A DNA stretch of 64,000 bases. Source: Billgrantia antri. Its GTDB lineage: Bacteria > Pseudomonadota > Gammaproteobacteria > Pseudomonadales > Halomonadaceae. Each line of letters opens with the position of its first letter. The stretch's first letter is position 1. Both the position numbers and the translations under genes were made by a program. Below the pieces are notes generated by a model. It was not told where the DNA came from, did not search any database, and saw only the letters and a list, made by a program, of their open reading frames with translations. Shown here piece after piece: positions 62,926 to 64,000 of the stretch. The stretch is taken from contig NZ_JAHYCA010000003.1 in NCBI RefSeq assembly GCF_019430905.1, positions 248,001 to 312,000 on the forward strand, read 5' to 3'.

Positions 62926-64000
62926 TCAGAATTCTTCCCAGTCACCCTCGACCACGGGCTCGGCCTGGCTCTTGCGCTTGGGGTCGACTTCGGCGGCACG
63001 CGACGTAGCGGAGCGCTCCCGGGCACCCGGTCCGACCAAGGCAGGCATGCCGCTGTGCGGCGCCTCATGCGCAGCCCCAGCGGGGGCTTGTCTCGCCGCC
63101 TCCCGGGGTGCTTGCTGGGCGTCGCCCGCAAGGCGGAATACGGCGACGGTCTGCTCGAGACGACTGGCCTGCTCTTCGAGCGAAGCCGCAGCAACAGAGG
63201 CTTGCTGCACCAGCGAGGCATTCTGCTGGGTCACCTGGTCCATTTGGCCTACCGCCTGACTGACCTGCTCGATGCCGTCGCTCTGCTCCTGGGAAGCCGC
63301 CGATATCTCGTCCATGATGTCGGTCACGCGGCGTACCGCCTTGACAACTTCGTCCATGGTTTCGCCGGCCTGCTCGGCCAGGGTCGAGCCCTCCTTCACC
63401 TGGGCCACCGAGCCGTCGATAAGCGCCTTGATCTCCTTCGCCGCCGTGGCACTGCGGCTGGCCAGGTTGCGCACCTCACCGGCCACCACGGCGAAGCCAC
63501 GCCCCTGCTCGCCGGCCCGAGCCGCCTCCACCGAGGCATTCAGCGCCAGGATGTTGGTCTGGAAGGCGATTGAGTCGATGACGCTGGTGATGTCGCTGAT
63601 TTTCTGCGAGCTTGTGGAAATACCGCCCATGGTCTTGACCACGCGATCGACCACTTCGCCGCCGCGCTCGGCCGTGGTCGAGGCATCCAGAGCCAGCCCG
63701 CTGGCCTGGCGCGCGTTGTCGGCGTTCTGGCGCACCGTGGCAGTGAGCTCTTCCATGCTCGAGGCGGTCTCCTCCAGCGAGGCCGCCTGCTGCTCGGTAC
63801 GAGACGACAGGTCGGCGTTGCCGCTGGCTATCTCACGCGTGCCCACATGGATCGAGCCACTGCTGTTGCGCACCTGGCCGACGATGCGGGTCAGGCTCTG
63901 CTGCATGTTGCGCATGGCGTTGAACAGCTTGCCGATCTCGTTGCGGCTGCCCTCGGGGATTTTGCCGGTGAGATCGGCCTTGGCAATGGTCTGCAGATGA
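62926..64000 (-). CDS. Methyl-accepting chemotaxis protein, C-terminal part (partial)
   Basis: The frame is open to the right edge, so the N-terminus lies outside. Visible from the edge: the end of a HAMP domain ([20 protein letters not shown]), then the signalling helices with the conserved hairpin tip ERG..VDRV...[21 protein letters not shown] and [20 protein letters not shown]. After a low-complexity linker the protein ends in DWEEF, a CheR/CheB-docking pentapeptide of the NWETF type. Ligand-binding part not visible. Confidence 0.94.
   Translation of the reverse strand, partial: HLQTIAKADLTGKIPEGSRNEIGKLFNAMRNMQQSLTRIVGQVRNSSGSIHVGTREIASGNADLSSRTEQQAASLEETASSMEELTATVRQNADNARQASGLALDASTTAERGGEVVDRVVKTMGGISTSSQKISDITSVIDSIAFQTNILALNASVEAARAGEQGRGFAVVAGEVRNLASRSATAAKEIKALIDGSVAQVKEGSTLAEQAGETMDEVVKAVRRVTDIMDEISAASQEQSDGIEQVSQAVGQMDQVTQQNASLVQQASVAAASLEEQASRLEQTVAVFRLAGDAQQAPREAARQAPAGAAHEAPHSGMPALVGPGARERSATSRAAEVDPKRKSQAEPVVEGDWEEF

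Overview
The window is high-GC DNA that reads like a motile, marine or halophilic gammaproteobacterium. Halomonadaceae (Halomonas-like) is my best guess. It rests on the look of the housekeeping proteins (MetG, Nth, ArgF, ThiI, PolB), the giant LapA-type adhesins, and a flagellar region that mixes FlhF/FliA with FlhE. I saw no tRNA, rRNA, insertion sequence, prophage or CRISPR array.

Region 1 (1-19850) is mostly a Lap-like adhesion system. It starts with the tail of an EAL-domain protein, possibly LapD-like, and a small conserved protein. Two paralogous RTX adhesins follow on the minus strand, each with an N-terminal retention module and a TAAG motif of the LapG-cleavage type. The first (713-4373) is split by an apparent one-base frameshift near 4210. 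The second (4605-13058, 2817 aa) carries a 2 x 495-bp tandem repeat, a DUF4114-like segment and a VWA domain. A tightly coupled minus-strand operon follows: an outer-membrane TolC-OmpA-SPOR fusion, a LapB-type ABC transporter, a LapC/HlyD adaptor, and a LuxR-type regulator with a degenerate receiver.

Region 2 (20315-38527) is mainly housekeeping: a small unknown protein, thiI, an unusually large bifunctional penicillin-binding protein, polB, a lipoprotein, a DUF421 membrane protein, metG, a CHASE4-GGDEF diguanylate cyclase, an orphan soluble rnfB-like gene, nth, a carbonic-anhydrase-like protein, a DUF218/ElyC-like protein, a nitrilase-family hydrolase, a SnoaL-like protein and a small membrane protein.

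Region 3 (38663-45325) is a coupled signalling cluster. It has a stand-alone receiver, a membrane/PAS protein fused to a DnaQ-type DEDDh exonuclease, a two-helix membrane peptide, and a sodium:solute-symporter/histidine-kinase fusion. A convergent DUF294 nucleotidyltransferase-like gene lies beside it. The gene types resemble acetate-permease neighbourhoods, but here a kinase replaces the plain symporter and the exonuclease has acquired a sensor.

Region 4 (45454-50266) holds an HlyU-like gene, argG, rnt, an HPF-cold-shock fusion, grxD and argF.

Region 5 (50354-64000) is flagella, chemotaxis and c-di-GMP: motAB, an EAL phosphodiesterase, an EAL-HDOD protein, then flhB-flhA-flhF-(degenerate flhG)-flhE-fliA, cheY-cheZ and a partial chemoreceptor. 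Three close matches to the sigma-28 (FliA) promoter consensus are visible: upstream of motAB, of the EAL phosphodiesterase, and of the distant GGDEF cyclase. FliA may therefore set c-di-GMP in both directions while the Lap module reads it out as adhesion. The most unusual gene is the one in the flhG slot. It keeps the DQAxxLR FlhF-activating motif but has no P-loop, and it sits next to a 740-aa FlhF with a long unrecognised C-terminal region.
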